The notes beneath the pieces are model-generated. The model was not told the DNA's origin. It saw nothing but the letters and a program-made list of their open reading frames with translations, and searched no databases. This document shows positions 47,115 through 56,934 of a DNA stretch of 64,000 bases, one piece after another. The DNA is taken from the NCBI RefSeq assembly GCF_010211765.1, contig NZ_PDWO01000013.1, forward strand, positions 53,525-117,524. The letters run 5' to 3'. Every line of letters begins with the position of its first letter. The first letter of the stretch is position 1. A program made the translations under genes and the position numbers. Source of the DNA: Pseudoxanthomonas kaohsiungensis. Its GTDB lineage: Bacteria; Pseudomonadota; Gammaproteobacteria; Xanthomonadales; Xanthomonadaceae.

Positions 47115-49976
47115 ATGATGCTGCAACGCCTCGCCCTGATGTTCTGCGCCGCCCTGCTGCCGGGCACCGCGCTGGCCGCCCGCGACTGCGCGGCGCCGGC
47201 CGCCGTATGCGAAGCGCGCGGCGACGGCGGCCTTGCGCTGATCGAACGCGGCACGCCGCTGCCGGTGCTGGTCGATGCAGGCGACTTCACCGCGGTGCAG
47301 CGCGCCGCGCAGGCCTTGCGCGACGACCTGGCCGCGGTCGCCGGCAGCCCGGCCGCCGACGCCGCGGACCCGCCCATGGCGGTCATCGCCGGCACCCTGG
47401 GCCACAGCGCGCGGATCGACCGGATCGTGCGCGAGGGCCAGGTGGACACCACCGGCGTCGCCGGCACCTGGGAAGCCTACCTCCTGCAGGTGGTCGACAA
47501 TCCCGAACCGGGCATCGACCGCGCCCTGCTGGTGGTCGGTGCCGACCGGCGGGGCACGGCCTTCGGCCTGTACGAACTGTCGCGCCGGATCGGCGTGTCG
47601 CCGTGGATCTGGTGGGCCGACGTGCCACCCCCCGTCCGCCCCACCCTGCACGTCGCGCCCGGCCGTTTCGTGGACGCACCGAAGGTCCGGTACCGCGGCA
47701 TCTTCATCAACGACGAGGAACCGGCGCTGGGCGGCTGGATCAGGGCCACCTACGGCGGTCCGAACCACCAGTTCTACGAGCGCGTGTTCCAGCTGCTGCT
47801 GCGGCACAAGGCCAACTACCTGTGGCCGGCGATGTGGCAGCCGCGCGCGTTCTACGACGACGATCCGCGCAACGCGGAGATGGCCGACGAGTACGGCGTG
47901 GTCATCGGCACCAGCCACCACGAACCGATGATGCGCGCCCACGACGAGTGGGACCGCTACGGCAAGGGACCGTGGGACTACACGAAGAACGCCGCCACGC
48001 TCCAGCGGTTCTGGCGTGGCGGGATCGAGCGCCTGCAGGGCCGCGAGGCGGTGGCCACCCTGGGCATGCGTGGCGACGGCGACGAAGCCATGACCGAAGG
48101 CACCGCCACGGCCCTGCTCGAACGCATCGTCGCCGACCAGCGCAGGATCATCGCCGACGCCACCGGCAAGCCGGCCGAGGCGACCCCGCAGGTCTGGGCG
48201 CTGTACAAGGAAGTGCAGGACTACTACGACGCCGGCATGCGCGTGCCCGACGACGTCACCCTGCTGTTCGCCGACGACAACTGGGGCAACATCCGCCGGC
48301 TGCCCGACCCGGCCAGCCGGCGCGCCGGCGGCTATGGCGTGTACTACCACTTCGACTACGTCGGCGGCCCGCGCAACTACAAGTGGCTCAACACCACCCA
48401 GGTCGAGCGCAGCTGGGAACAGATGCGGCTGGCGTGGGCGCACGGCGTGGAGCGGCTGTGGGTCGTCAACGTCGGCGACATCAAGCCGATGGAACTGCCG
48501 ATCAGCGCCTTCCTCGACCAGGCCTGGGACCCGGACGCGGCCGACCTGGCATGGATCGAAGGCTATCCGGCGGCCTGGGCGGCCGAGCAGTTCGGGCCGG
48601 AGCACGCGAAGGACATCGGCGAGATACTCACCCGCTACACCCAGTACAACGCGCGCCGCAAACCCGAGCTGATCTCGCCCGACACCTGGAGCCTGGTCCA
48701 CGAGCGCGAAGCCGAGCGCGTGCTCGCCGGCTGGAACGCGCTGGTCGGGCGCACCCTGCTGCTCGGCGCGAAGATCCCCGCCAGCCAACGCGATGCCTGG
48801 TACCAGCTGGTCGAGTATCCGGTGCTGGCCAGCGCCAACCTCAACCACCTGCACGTGGCGGTGGGCCGCAACCGCCTCTACGCCGCGCAGGGCCGCGCCT
48901 CGGCCAATGCCTGGGCCGACAAGGCGCGCGAGCTGTTCGCGCGCGACGCCGAGCTGCAGCGCGTCTACGAGCACGAGATCGCCGGCGGCAAGTGGACGAG
49001 CATGATGTCGCAGCCGCGCATCGGCTATACCCACTGGCAGTCGCCCGAGCGCAACCTCCTGCCGGCGCTGGCCACGGTCGACGTCCCCGAGAAGGGCGTG
49101 ACCGGCGTGGCCATCGAGGGCGATGCGCGGCGCTGGCCGGTGCCGCTGGCCAGCGCGCGCCTGCCGGTGCTCGACCCGGTCGCCGCGCCGACCCGCGAGG
49201 TGGTCGTGTTCAATGGCGGCCGTCAGCCCATCGGCTTCACCGCTTCCACCCGCACCCCATGGCTGAAGGTGTCGCCCGCCTCCGGCGAGGTCGTCGACAC
49301 GCAAGCGCTGGATATAAGGGTCGACTGGGCCGCGCTGCCGGAAGGCGAGCACGAGGGCCGGATCCACATCCGCGGCAAGGACTGGACCGAGGTCACCGTC
49401 GTCGTGCCGGTGCACAAGCCACCGGCGCACCGCGGCGCGCGTGGCTTCGTCGAGGGCAACGGCGTGGTCGCGATCGAGGCCCAGCACCATGCCCAGGCCG
49501 TGGCGCCGGCGGACGGCCAGTGGCAGGTGGTGCCGAACCTCGGCCGCACCCTGTCGGGCGTCACCGCCTGGCCGGCGACCGGCGCCCCGGCCACGCCCGG
49601 CGGCGACGGCGCGCGCCTGGAGTATCCGCTGGTGATGGACCACGACGGCGAGGTGGAGGTGAGGGTGGTTCTTTCGCCGACCCTGGACATCCGCCACCGT
49701 GGCGGCCTGCGCTACGCGCTGTCCATCGACGACGAGAGCCCGCAGGTGGTCCGCATGCGCCTGGATCCGACCCCCGGCGATCCCGATTTCCGCGCCTGGG
49801 AGGCGGCGGTGATCGACAACGCCCATGCGGCGACCTCGCGCCACCGCGTGCGCGCCGGCGCCAACACGCTCAAGCTGTGGCTGGTGGACCCGGGCCTGGT
49901 GTTCCAGCGCATCGAGGTCGTGCGCCGGCCGCTGCCACCCACCACCCTCGGGCCGCCCGAAAGCACGCGCCGCTGA
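47115..49976 (+). CDS. Glycoside hydrolase family 115 (xylan alpha-1,2-glucuronidase)
   Basis: 953 aa with a signal peptide (MMLQRLALMFCAALLPGTALA). GH115 hallmarks: GLYELSRRIGVSPWIWWADVPP, YRGIFINDEEPALGGW, FELLLRHKANYLWPAMW-like segment, TSHHEPMMRAHDEW, GMRGDGDEAM, LLFADDNWGNIRRLP, and KPMELPISAFL. The C-terminal ~300 residues form beta-sandwich domains. It removes (4-O-methyl)glucuronic acid from internal xylan residues. It sits between the hexuronate transporter and glucuronate isomerase. Confidence 0.93.
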   Translation: MMLQRLALMFCAALLPGTALAARDCAAPAAVCEARGDGGLALIERGTPLPVLVDAGDFTAVQRAAQALRDDLAAVAGSPAADAADPPMAVIAGTLGHSARIDRIVREGQVDTTGVAGTWEAYLLQVVDNPEPGIDRALLVVGADRRGTAFGLYELSRRIGVSPWIWWADVPPPVRPTLHVAPGRFVDAPKVRYRGIFINDEEPALGGWIRATYGGPNHQFYERVFQLLLRHKANYLWPAMWQPRAFYDDDPRNAEMADEYGVVIGTSHHEPMMRAHDEWDRYGKGPWDYTKNAATLQRFWRGGIERLQGREAVATLGMRGDGDEAMTEGTATALLERIVADQRRIIADATGKPAEATPQVWALYKEVQDYYDAGMRVPDDVTLLFADDNWGNIRRLPDPASRRAGGYGVYYHFDYVGGPRNYKWLNTTQVERSWEQMRLAWAHGVERLWVVNVGDIKPMELPISAFLDQAWDPDAADLAWIEGYPAAWAAEQFGPEHAKDIGEILTRYTQYNARRKPELISPDTWSLVHEREAERVLAGWNALVGRTLLLGAKIPASQRDAWYQLVEYPVLASANLNHLHVAVGRNRLYAAQGRASANAWADKARELFARDAELQRVYEHEIAGGKWTSMMSQPRIGYTHWQSPERNLLPALATVDVPEKGVTGVAIEGDARRWPVPLASARLPVLDPVAAPTREVVVFNGGRQPIGFTASTRTPWLKVSPASGEVVDTQALDIRVDWAALPEGEHEGRIHIRGKDWTEVTVVVPVHKPPAHRGARGFVEGNGVVAIEAQHHAQAVAPADGQWQVVPNLGRTLSGVTAWPATGAPATPGGDGARLEYPLVMDHDGEVEVRVVLSPTLDIRHRGGLRYALSIDDESPQVVRMRLDPTPGDPDFRAWEAAVIDNAHAATSRHRVRAGANTLKLWLVDPGLVFQRIEVVRRPLPPTTLGPPESTRR

Positions 49977-50009
49977 CGCGCACCTCCCGCTCCGCAGGAT
50001 CGATCCGCC

Positions 50010-51434
50010 ATGACCTCCGACGCCAAGCCCCTGCACCTGCATCCCGACCGCCTGTTCCCGTCCGACCCGGCGCAGCGTTCGATCGCGCGGCGCCTGTATA
50101 CCCAGGTCGCCGGCTTGCCGATCATCAGCCCGCACGGGCATACCGATCCGGCCTGGTTCGCCGGCGACGAGGCCTTCGCCAACGCCACCGAGCTGCTGCT
50201 GGTCCCGGACCACTACGTGTTCCGCATGCTCTACAGCCAGGGCGTGCCGCTGGACGCGCTGGGCATTCCCCGGGCGGATGGATCAAGAGGGGCGGTCGAT
50301 CCGCGCGCGGCCTGGCGCGTGTTCGCCGAGCGCTTCCACCTGTTCCGCGGCACGCCCTCGTCGATGTGGCTCAACCATGTCTTCCACGACGTGTTCGGCC
50401 TGCGCACGCGCCTGGACGCCGGCACCGCCGACGAGTACTACGACACCATCACCGCCGCGCTGCAGACCCCGCAGTTCCGGCCGCGCGCGCTGTTCGAGCG
50501 CTTCGGCATCGAGGTGATCGCCACCACCGAGTCGCCGCTGGATCCGCTCGAACACCATGCCGCGATCCGCGCCAGCGGCTGGAAGGGCCGCGTCATCACC
50601 GCCTACCGCCCCGATGCGGTGGTCGACCCGGAGCACGAGCAGTTCCCCGAGGCGCTGCGCCGCTTCGGCGAGCTCACCGGCGAGGACGTGCACAGCTGGC
50701 AGGGCTACCTGCGCGCGCACCGGCAGCGCCGCGCATTCTTCGCCTCGATGGGCGCGACCTCCTCCGACCACGGCCACCCGACCTGCGCAACCGCCGACCT
50801 GCCGCCCGACGAGGCGCGCATGCTGTTCGCCAAGGTCGTGTCCGGCCGCTTCACCGCCGCCGAGGCCGAGCTTTTCCGCGCCCAGGTGCTGACCGAGATG
50901 GCGGCGATGAGCCTGGACGACGGCCTGGTGATGCAGATCCATCCCGGCTGCTTCCGCAACCACAACCGCGGCCTGTTCGAGCGCTTCGGGCGCGACAAGG
51001 GCGCCGACATCCCGTTGCGCACCGAGTACGTGCACGCGCTCAAGCCGCTGCTGGACCGCTTCGGCAACGAGCCCGGCTTCACCCTGGTCCTGTTCACCCT
51101 CGACGAGAGCACCTACTCGCGCGAGCTCGGCCCGCTGGCCGGCCACTACCCGTGCCTGTTCCTCGGGCCGGCCTGGTGGTTCCACGACGCGCCCGAAGGC
51201 ATGTGGCGCTTCCGCGAGCAGACCCTGGCCACGGCCGGCTTCTACAACACCATCGGCTTCAACGACGACACCCGTGCGTTCCTGTCGATTCCGGCACGCC
51301 ACGACGTCGCCCGCCGCATCGACTGCGCGGTGCTGGCCAGGCTGGTGGCCGAGCATCGGATCGACGAGGACGAAGCGATGGACGTGGCGATCGACCTGGC
51401 CTACCACCTGCCCAAGCGCGCGTACCGGCTGTGA
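50010..51434 (+). CDS. uxaC: Glucuronate isomerase
   Basis: 474 aa. Metal-dependent hydrolase fold of UxaC: LPIISPHGHTDP near the N terminus, EVIATTESPLDPLEHH, and WWFHDAPEGMWRFREQTLATAGFYNTIGFNDDTRAF at the C-terminal side. It converts glucuronate to fructuronate in the cytoplasm. It follows GH115 by 33 bp. The remaining pathway enzymes (uxuA/uxuB, kdgK) are not in this window. Confidence 0.95.
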   Translation: MTSDAKPLHLHPDRLFPSDPAQRSIARRLYTQVAGLPIISPHGHTDPAWFAGDEAFANATELLLVPDHYVFRMLYSQGVPLDALGIPRADGSRGAVDPRAAWRVFAERFHLFRGTPSSMWLNHVFHDVFGLRTRLDAGTADEYYDTITAALQTPQFRPRALFERFGIEVIATTESPLDPLEHHAAIRASGWKGRVITAYRPDAVVDPEHEQFPEALRRFGELTGEDVHSWQGYLRAHRQRRAFFASMGATSSDHGHPTCATADLPPDEARMLFAKVVSGRFTAAEAELFRAQVLTEMAAMSLDDGLVMQIHPGCFRNHNRGLFERFGRDKGADIPLRTEYVHALKPLLDRFGNEPGFTLVLFTLDESTYSRELGPLAGHYPCLFLGPAWWFHDAPEGMWRFREQTLATAGFYNTIGFNDDTRAFLSIPARHDVARRIDCAVLARLVAEHRIDEDEAMDVAIDLAYHLPKRAYRL

Positions 51435-51475
51435 GCGCGCCAGCGCCTGCGCTGTGTCCGCCGGGGTCACGACAC

Positions 51476-51555
51476 GTAGAGCGGGGCTTGCCCCGCTGCC
51501 CTCCGATGACCGTGCCGGGCACAGGCAAGGCACAGCGGGGCAAGCCCCGCTCTAC
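51476..51555. repeat. Inverted pair of GTAG-type REP elements at the uxaC/GH2 junction
   Basis: A direct copy at 51476-51499 and an inverted copy at 51532-51555 flank 32 bp. The inverted copy is read through by the GH2 frame and encodes AQRGKPRST within the likely signal peptide n-region. The pair can fold into a long stem. Confidence 0.88.
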
Positions 51556-54500
51556 GGTGGCCGCCTGGCTGGGTGTGGTGATGGTCGCGTGCCTGGCCAT
51601 GCCGGCATCGGCCGCGCCCGCCGGGTCGCTTCCGCGCGAACACCTCCGCCTCGACGACGGCTGGCGCTTCCACCGTGGCGACCCGCCCGGCGTCGATGGC
51701 AGGCTCGACTACGACGTGCGGCCGGAGGTGGTGCAGAGCGCGGACGGCAAAGTCGCCGATGCCCGCCCGGACGCGGCCGTGAAGGTCGCCGCGTCGCGGC
51801 CGGTACTCAAGCCCTGGATCCTGCCCACCGCGAACGCCTTCATCGCCGATCCGGCGCGACGCCACGTGCGACCGGCGGCCGCGCCGGAGGTCGGCGACGT
51901 GGCTTTCCTGCGGCCGGGCTTTGACGACAGCGGCTGGGAAGAGGTGACCCTGCCGCACGACTGGGCCATCGCCGGTCCGTTCATCGAGGAGGGGCCGTAC
52001 GGCGGCATGGGCCGGCTGCCGAGCTGGGGCGTGGGCTGGTACCGCCGCGCGCTCGACATTCCCGCCGCCATGGCCGGACGCCGTGTGTTCCTCGACATCG
52101 GCGGCGCGATGTCCTACGCGACCGTGTGGCTCAATGGCCGGCTGGTCGGTGGCTGGCCCTACGGCTACAACTCCTGGCGCGTGGACCTGACGCCGTACGT
52201 GGAATTCGGCGGCCGCAACCAGCTCGCCATCCGCCTGGACAACCCGCCCGAATCGGCGCGCTGGTACCCCGGTGGCGGCCTCTACCGCGACGTGTGGCTG
52301 ACCGTGACCGACCCGGTGCATGTCGGCCAGTGGGGCACCTACGTGACCACCAGCGCGGTGTCGGAGGCGTCGGCGACGGTGAGCCTGCGCGTGGACGTGG
52401 ACAATACCGGCGGCGACGGCGCACGGCTGCAGGTGGCCAGCGAAATCTTCGCGCTCGATGCATCCGGCGCGCAGCAGGGCGAGCCGGTCGCGCGGATCCC
52501 GCCGCAATCCCTGGACGTAGCCGCCGGCGCCAGCGCGCGCCTGCAGTCGTCCACGCGCATCGACAACCCGCGCCTGTGGGGCCCGCCACCGACCCAGCAA
52601 CCGCACCGCTACGCCGCCATCACTACCGTGGCACGGGACGGCCGCATCGTCGACCGCTACGAAACCCGCTTCGGCATCCGCGAGGTGCGCTGGGATCCCG
52701 GCCGCGGCGTGGTCGTCAACGGCGAGCACATCCCGTTGCGCGGGGTGAACCAGCACCACGACCTCGGCGCGCTGGGCGCGGCGTTCAACGTCCGCGCCGC
52801 CGAGCGCCAGCTGGAGATCCTGCGCGGGATGGGCGTGAACGCCATCCGCCTGGCGCACAACCCGCCCGATCCGCAGCTGCTCGAGCTCACCGACCGCATG
52901 GGCTTCCTGGTCGTCGACGAGGTGTTCGATTCCTGGGAAAAGAAGAAGACCCCGCTGGATTTCCACCTGGTCTTCCCCGAGTGGCACGAGGCCGACCTGC
53001 GCGCGATGCTGCGCCGCGACCGCAATCATCCTTCGGTGATCCTGTGGAGCGTCGGCAACGAGGTCGGCGAGCAGTACGACGGCGAGGCCGGCGCGGCGAT
53101 CGGCCGCGCGCTGGTGCGGATCGTGCGCGAGGAGGATCCGACCCGCCCGGCCACCGCCTCGATGAACTGGGCCAAGGCCGACATGCCCTTCCCCGCGGCG
53201 TTCGACGTCATCAACCTCAACTACCAGGGCGAAGGCATCCGCCAGGACCCGGAGTTCGAGGGCACCGAGCGGATCCGCACGCCACCTTCGTACCCGGCGT
53301 TCCGGGAAGCGTTCCCGGGGAAGGTGATCTTCGGCAGCGAGACCGCCTCGGCCTTCAGCAGCCGCGGCGTGTACCTGTTCCCGGTGTCGCAGCAGATGAG
53401 CGCACCGGTGCGCGACGGCCGCGGCGGCGATTCGACGATCCGCCAGGTCAGCAGCTACGAGTTGCACGCGGTGGATTTCGGTTCCAGCGCCGACAAGGTC
53501 TTCGCCACGCTCGACCGCCATCCCTACGTGGCCGGCGAATTCGTCTGGAACGGCTTCGACTACCTGGGCGAGCCCACGCCGTACTACGACTCGCGCAGCT
53601 CCTACAGCGGCATCGTCGACCTGGCCGGCTTCCCGAAGGACCGCTACTTCCTCTACCAGTCGCGCTGGCGCCCGGACCTGCCGATGGCGCACATCCTGCC
53701 GCACTGGACCTGGCCGGGGCGCGAGGGCGCGGTGACGCCGGTGCATGTGTTCACCTCCGGCGACGAAGCCGAGCTGTTCGTCAACGGCGTCTCGCAGGGA
53801 CGCAGGAAGAAGACCGCCGCGGCGAACCTGGCCGCAGGGCGCGCGCCGGGTGCCGAGGACTACCGCCTGCGCTGGGACCAGGTGGTCTACCAGCCCGGCG
53901 AAGTGCGCGTGCAGGCGTACCGCGACGGCAAGGCGTGGGCCAGCGAAACCGTGCGTACCGCCGGTGCGCCGGCGAGGCTGGAGCTGTCGCTCGACCGCGG
54001 CCACATCGCCGGCGACGGCCGCGACCTGGCCTTCGCCACGGTGCGCATCGTCGACGCCGAGGGCAACCCGGTGCCCGACGCCAGCGACCGCATCCGCTTC
54101 AGCGTCGACGGCCCTGGCCGGATCGTCGCCACCGACAACGGCGACGCCACCGACATGACCCCGTTTCCCTCGCCCGGGCGCGATGCCTTCGGCGGCCTGG
54201 CGCTGGCGATTGTCGCCGGCACGCCCGGCGCCCAGGGCACGCTCACCGTGCGCGCCGAGTCCGGCAGGTTGCGGGGCGCCAGCGCCACGCTGCAGGTCGG
54301 TGGCCGGCCTTACGTCAAGGATCCGCGCCACTGGCCGACGCCGGTGATGGACACGCTGCCGCCGGAGCTGCCGACATTCGGGCGCGAGCATGCGGTGCTG
54401 GTGTTCTCCAAGACTAATGGCTTCCGCGACGACGCGCAGATCCAGGCCGCCAATGCCGCAGTGCGCACGCTGGCCGAAGCGCGCGGCTGGGACGTGTTCG

Positions 54501-55084
54501 TCACCGAGAATGCCGCAGTGTTCAATCCCGTCGCGCTGGCCCGCTTCGACGTGGTCGTGCTCAACAGCACCAGTGGCGACATCTTCCTGCCCACCCAGCG
54601 CGACGCCTTCCGCCACTGGCTGGAGCAGGGCGGCAGCCTGCTCGCCCTGCACGGCGCCGGCGGCGATCCCCGTTATGACTGGCGCTGGTACGTCGATACC
54701 GTGCTCGGCGCGCAGTTCATCGGCCACACCTACTCGCCGCAGTTCCAGCAGGGCGTGGTCGAGGTCGCCGAACCGGCGCACCCGGCGATGCGCCCGCTGC
54801 CGGCACGCTGGCAACGCGAGGAGGAGTGGTACGCCTTCGACCGCGTGCCGAGTGGCCATGGCACCCGGATCCTGGCGCGCCTGGACGAAGGCAGCTACGC
54901 ACCCGAACCGGGCCAGCGCATGGGCGACCACCCGGTCGTGTGGACCCGCTGCATCGGCCAGGGCCGCGTGTTCTATTCCGCGCTCGGGCACAAGGCCGAA
55001 ACCTATGCCGAACCTTTGCACCTGCGGATGATCGATGGCGCGCTCGGCTGGGCGGCCGAGGCCCGCCGCGACGGCTGCGACTGA
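51506..55084 (+). CDS. GH2 beta-galactosidase-like enzyme fused to a ThuA-like domain
   Basis: 1192 aa from ATG 51506. Signal peptide about residues 1-36 (core TVAAWLGVVMVACLAMPASA); a GTG at 51557 or ATG at 51581 are alternatives. GH2 domains follow: jelly-roll (WEEVTLPHDWAIAGPF), Ig-like, and TIM barrel with acid/base E519 (SVGNEVGEQ) and nucleophile E612 (FGSETASAFS). Ig-like domains run to about 940. Residues about 960-1190 are a ThuA/class-I-amidotransferase-like domain (VLVFSKTNGFRDD, GGSLLALHGAGGD). It probably removes galactosyl or related beta-linked sugars from xylan-type glycans in the periplasm. The GH2-ThuA fusion is unusual. Confidence 0.88.
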   Translation: MTVPGTGKAQRGKPRSTVAAWLGVVMVACLAMPASAAPAGSLPREHLRLDDGWRFHRGDPPGVDGRLDYDVRPEVVQSADGKVADARPDAAVKVAASRPVLKPWILPTANAFIADPARRHVRPAAAPEVGDVAFLRPGFDDSGWEEVTLPHDWAIAGPFIEEGPYGGMGRLPSWGVGWYRRALDIPAAMAGRRVFLDIGGAMSYATVWLNGRLVGGWPYGYNSWRVDLTPYVEFGGRNQLAIRLDNPPESARWYPGGGLYRDVWLTVTDPVHVGQWGTYVTTSAVSEASATVSLRVDVDNTGGDGARLQVASEIFALDASGAQQGEPVARIPPQSLDVAAGASARLQSSTRIDNPRLWGPPPTQQPHRYAAITTVARDGRIVDRYETRFGIREVRWDPGRGVVVNGEHIPLRGVNQHHDLGALGAAFNVRAAERQLEILRGMGVNAIRLAHNPPDPQLLELTDRMGFLVVDEVFDSWEKKKTPLDFHLVFPEWHEADLRAMLRRDRNHPSVILWSVGNEVGEQYDGEAGAAIGRALVRIVREEDPTRPATASMNWAKADMPFPAAFDVINLNYQGEGIRQDPEFEGTERIRTPPSYPAFREAFPGKVIFGSETASAFSSRGVYLFPVSQQMSAPVRDGRGGDSTIRQVSSYELHAVDFGSSADKVFATLDRHPYVAGEFVWNGFDYLGEPTPYYDSRSSYSGIVDLAGFPKDRYFLYQSRWRPDLPMAHILPHWTWPGREGAVTPVHVFTSGDEAELFVNGVSQGRRKKTAAANLAAGRAPGAEDYRLRWDQVVYQPGEVRVQAYRDGKAWASETVRTAGAPARLELSLDRGHIAGDGRDLAFATVRIVDAEGNPVPDASDRIRFSVDGPGRIVATDNGDATDMTPFPSPGRDAFGGLALAIVAGTPGAQGTLTVRAESGRLRGASATLQVGGRPYVKDPRHWPTPVMDTLPPELPTFGREHAVLVFSKTNGFRDDAQIQAANAAVRTLAEARGWDVFVTENAAVFNPVALARFDVVVLNSTSGDIFLPTQRDAFRHWLEQGGSLLALHGAGGDPRYDWRWYVDTVLGAQFIGHTYSPQFQQGVVEVAEPAHPAMRPLPARWQREEEWYAFDRVPSGHGTRILARLDEGSYAPEPGQRMGDHPVVWTRCIGQGRVFYSALGHKAETYAEPLHLRMIDGALGWAAEARRDGCD

Positions 55085-55134
55085 TCCACGGCCATGCGCC
55101 GACGTCCGCACGGCGCCACCGCAAGGACCACCCG

Positions 55135-56301
55135 ATGAGCAGGCACTACCCCATGACCCTGACCCTGCTGGCGCTGCTGGCCGGCGTCGTTCCCGCCGGC
55201 CACGGCGCAACGCCGCAGCGCTCCGCCGCACCGCCGCTGAAGCAGGCCTTCGCCGACGCCTTCCTGCTCGGCACCGCGGTCAACGACGACATCGTCAGCG
55301 GCCGCGACGCGCGCGCGCAGGCGCTGGTGCCGCGGCACTTCAACGCGATCACGCTGGAGAACTCGATGAAGGCCGAGGTGCTCAACCCGCGTCCGGGCGA
55401 GTACGACTTCGCCGCCGCCGACGCCTTCGTCGCGTTCGGCGAGCAGCACGGCATGTTCATCGTCGGCCACACCCTGGTCTGGCACAACCAGACCCCTGAG
55501 TGGCTCTTCAAACAGGCCGATGGCACGCCGGTGGGGCGCGAGGCGCTGGCCGAGCGCATGCGCCAGTACATCGAGGCGGTCGCCGGCCGCTATGCCGGGC
55601 GCGTCGATGCCTGGGACGTGGTCAACGAGCAGATCGGCGAGGACGGCCGGTACCGCGACACCACCTGGGTCAAGGGCATCGGCGATGGCGACGAACTCAT
55701 GCGCCTGGCCTTCACCCATGCCGCCCGCTACGCGCCGGATGCCGAGCTGTACTACAACGACTTCAACGCCTGGCGACCCGAGAAGCGCGACGGCATCGTG
55801 CGCATGGTGAAGATGCTGCAGGCGCATGGCATCCGCATCGACGGCATCGGCATCCAGGGCCACTGGGGCCTGGACTACCCGGCCACGGCCGACATCGAGG
55901 CGGCGATCGACGCCTACGCCGCGCTCGGGGTCAAGGTGATGATCACCGAGCTGGACGTGGACGTGCTGCCGCTGACCAAGGAGGGCCAGATCATCGGCCA
56001 GGGCATGATGCATCCGCAGTTCCAGCTGCCCGAGTTCAAGCGCTTCCTCGATCCGTACCGGGACGGCCTGCCGGCTGCGGTGCAGGAGCGGCTGGCCGCG
56101 CGCTACGCCGAACTGTTCGAACTCTTCCACCGCCGCCGCGATGTGATCGACCGGGTCAGCGTATGGGGCGTGCACGATGCGATGTCGTGGAAGAACGGCT
56201 ACCCGATCCCGCACCGGACCAACTACCCGCTGCTGTTCGACCGCGACTACCGGCCCAAGCCGGCGCTGGAGGCGGTGCTGGCCGTGCCCGCGCGCGACTG
56301 A
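55135..56301 (+). CDS. Endo-1,4-beta-xylanase (GH10)
   Basis: 388 aa with a signal peptide. GH10 signatures: LENSMKAEVLNPRPGEYDF, GHTLVWHNQTPEWLF, acid/base E165 (WDVVNEQI) and nucleophile E272 (VMITELDVD). It cuts the xylan backbone outside the cytoplasm; the oligosaccharides then feed the TonB receptor. It follows the GH2-ThuA gene by 50 bp and ends the plus-strand cluster. No carbohydrate-binding module is present. Confidence 0.95.
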   Translation: MSRHYPMTLTLLALLAGVVPAGHGATPQRSAAPPLKQAFADAFLLGTAVNDDIVSGRDARAQALVPRHFNAITLENSMKAEVLNPRPGEYDFAAADAFVAFGEQHGMFIVGHTLVWHNQTPEWLFKQADGTPVGREALAERMRQYIEAVAGRYAGRVDAWDVVNEQIGEDGRYRDTTWVKGIGDGDELMRLAFTHAARYAPDAELYYNDFNAWRPEKRDGIVRMVKMLQAHGIRIDGIGIQGHWGLDYPATADIEAAIDAYAALGVKVMITELDVDVLPLTKEGQIIGQGMMHPQFQLPEFKRFLDPYRDGLPAAVQERLAARYAELFELFHRRRDVIDRVSVWGVHDAMSWKNGYPIPHRTNYPLLFDRDYRPKPALEAVLAVPARD

Positions 56302-56316
56302 GCGCGCGCCGCCGGC

Positions 56317-56754
56317 CTACTGCTCCGGCCCGGCGTTCACCACCGCCCAGAAGTAGCCCAGGGTCTTGACCGCGTCGAGGAACTGGCTGTCGTCCACCGG
56401 CTTGACCACGTAGGCGTTCACGCCTAGGTTCCAGCTGTCGACCAGGTCGCGGTCTTCGCGCGACGAGGTGAGGATCACCACCGGCATGGTCCGCAGCCGC
56501 TCGTCGGCACGGACCTGGCGCAGCAGGTCCAGCCCGTTCACCCGCGGCATGTGGATGTCGAGCAGCACCAGCGCCGGGTTCTCGGGCGAGCGGCCCGCGA
56601 ACGCGCCCTTGCAGTGCAGGTAGTCCAGCGCCTCGGCGCCGTCCTCGACATGCACGATCGGGTTGGCCAGCTTGGCCTCGCGCAGCGCGTCGATGGCCAT
56701 CTCCGCATCGGCGGGGCTGTCTTCGACCAGCAGGATCGTCTTGAACCTGTCCAT
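56317..56754 (-). CDS. Single-domain response regulator (Rcp1-like)
   Basis: 145 aa, a receiver domain only. Acidic pocket (LLVEDSPADAEMA), phospho-acceptor D66 (LVLLDIHMP), Thr/Ser in VVILTSS and Lys in VVKPVDD. The C-terminal extension TLGYFWAVVNAGPE is typical of the Rcp family paired with bacteriophytochrome-like kinases. No kinase is adjacent on the same strand. It converges on the GH10 gene. Confidence 0.9.
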   Translation of the reverse strand: MDRFKTILLVEDSPADAEMAIDALREAKLANPIVHVEDGAEALDYLHCKGAFAGRSPENPALVLLDIHMPRVNGLDLLRQVRADERLRTMPVVILTSSREDRDLVDSWNLGVNAYVVKPVDDSQFLDAVKTLGYFWAVVNAGPEQ

Positions 56755-56934
56755 GGGTGCATCCGTTGTGGCGTTGTGACGTGGCATGAGGGTAGCGCAT
56801 GGCCGGCCTCGCCTGTTCATCACCACGACCGGGGGCTGAACGGCGCCGGCGATTTGCCTTTCCTGTACCCCGGACTCACCGCCCGATGACGGCGTTCGCG
56901 GTGCAATCGGCCCACGCCCACCCGGGAGCACGCG

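Noticed and set aside
47207..51505. Plus-strand open frame continuous with the GH2-ThuA gene over more than 4 kb upstream
   Set aside because: The upstream part is the out-of-frame shadow of GH115 and uxaC (Arg/Pro-rich); homology begins only at the signal peptide near 51506.
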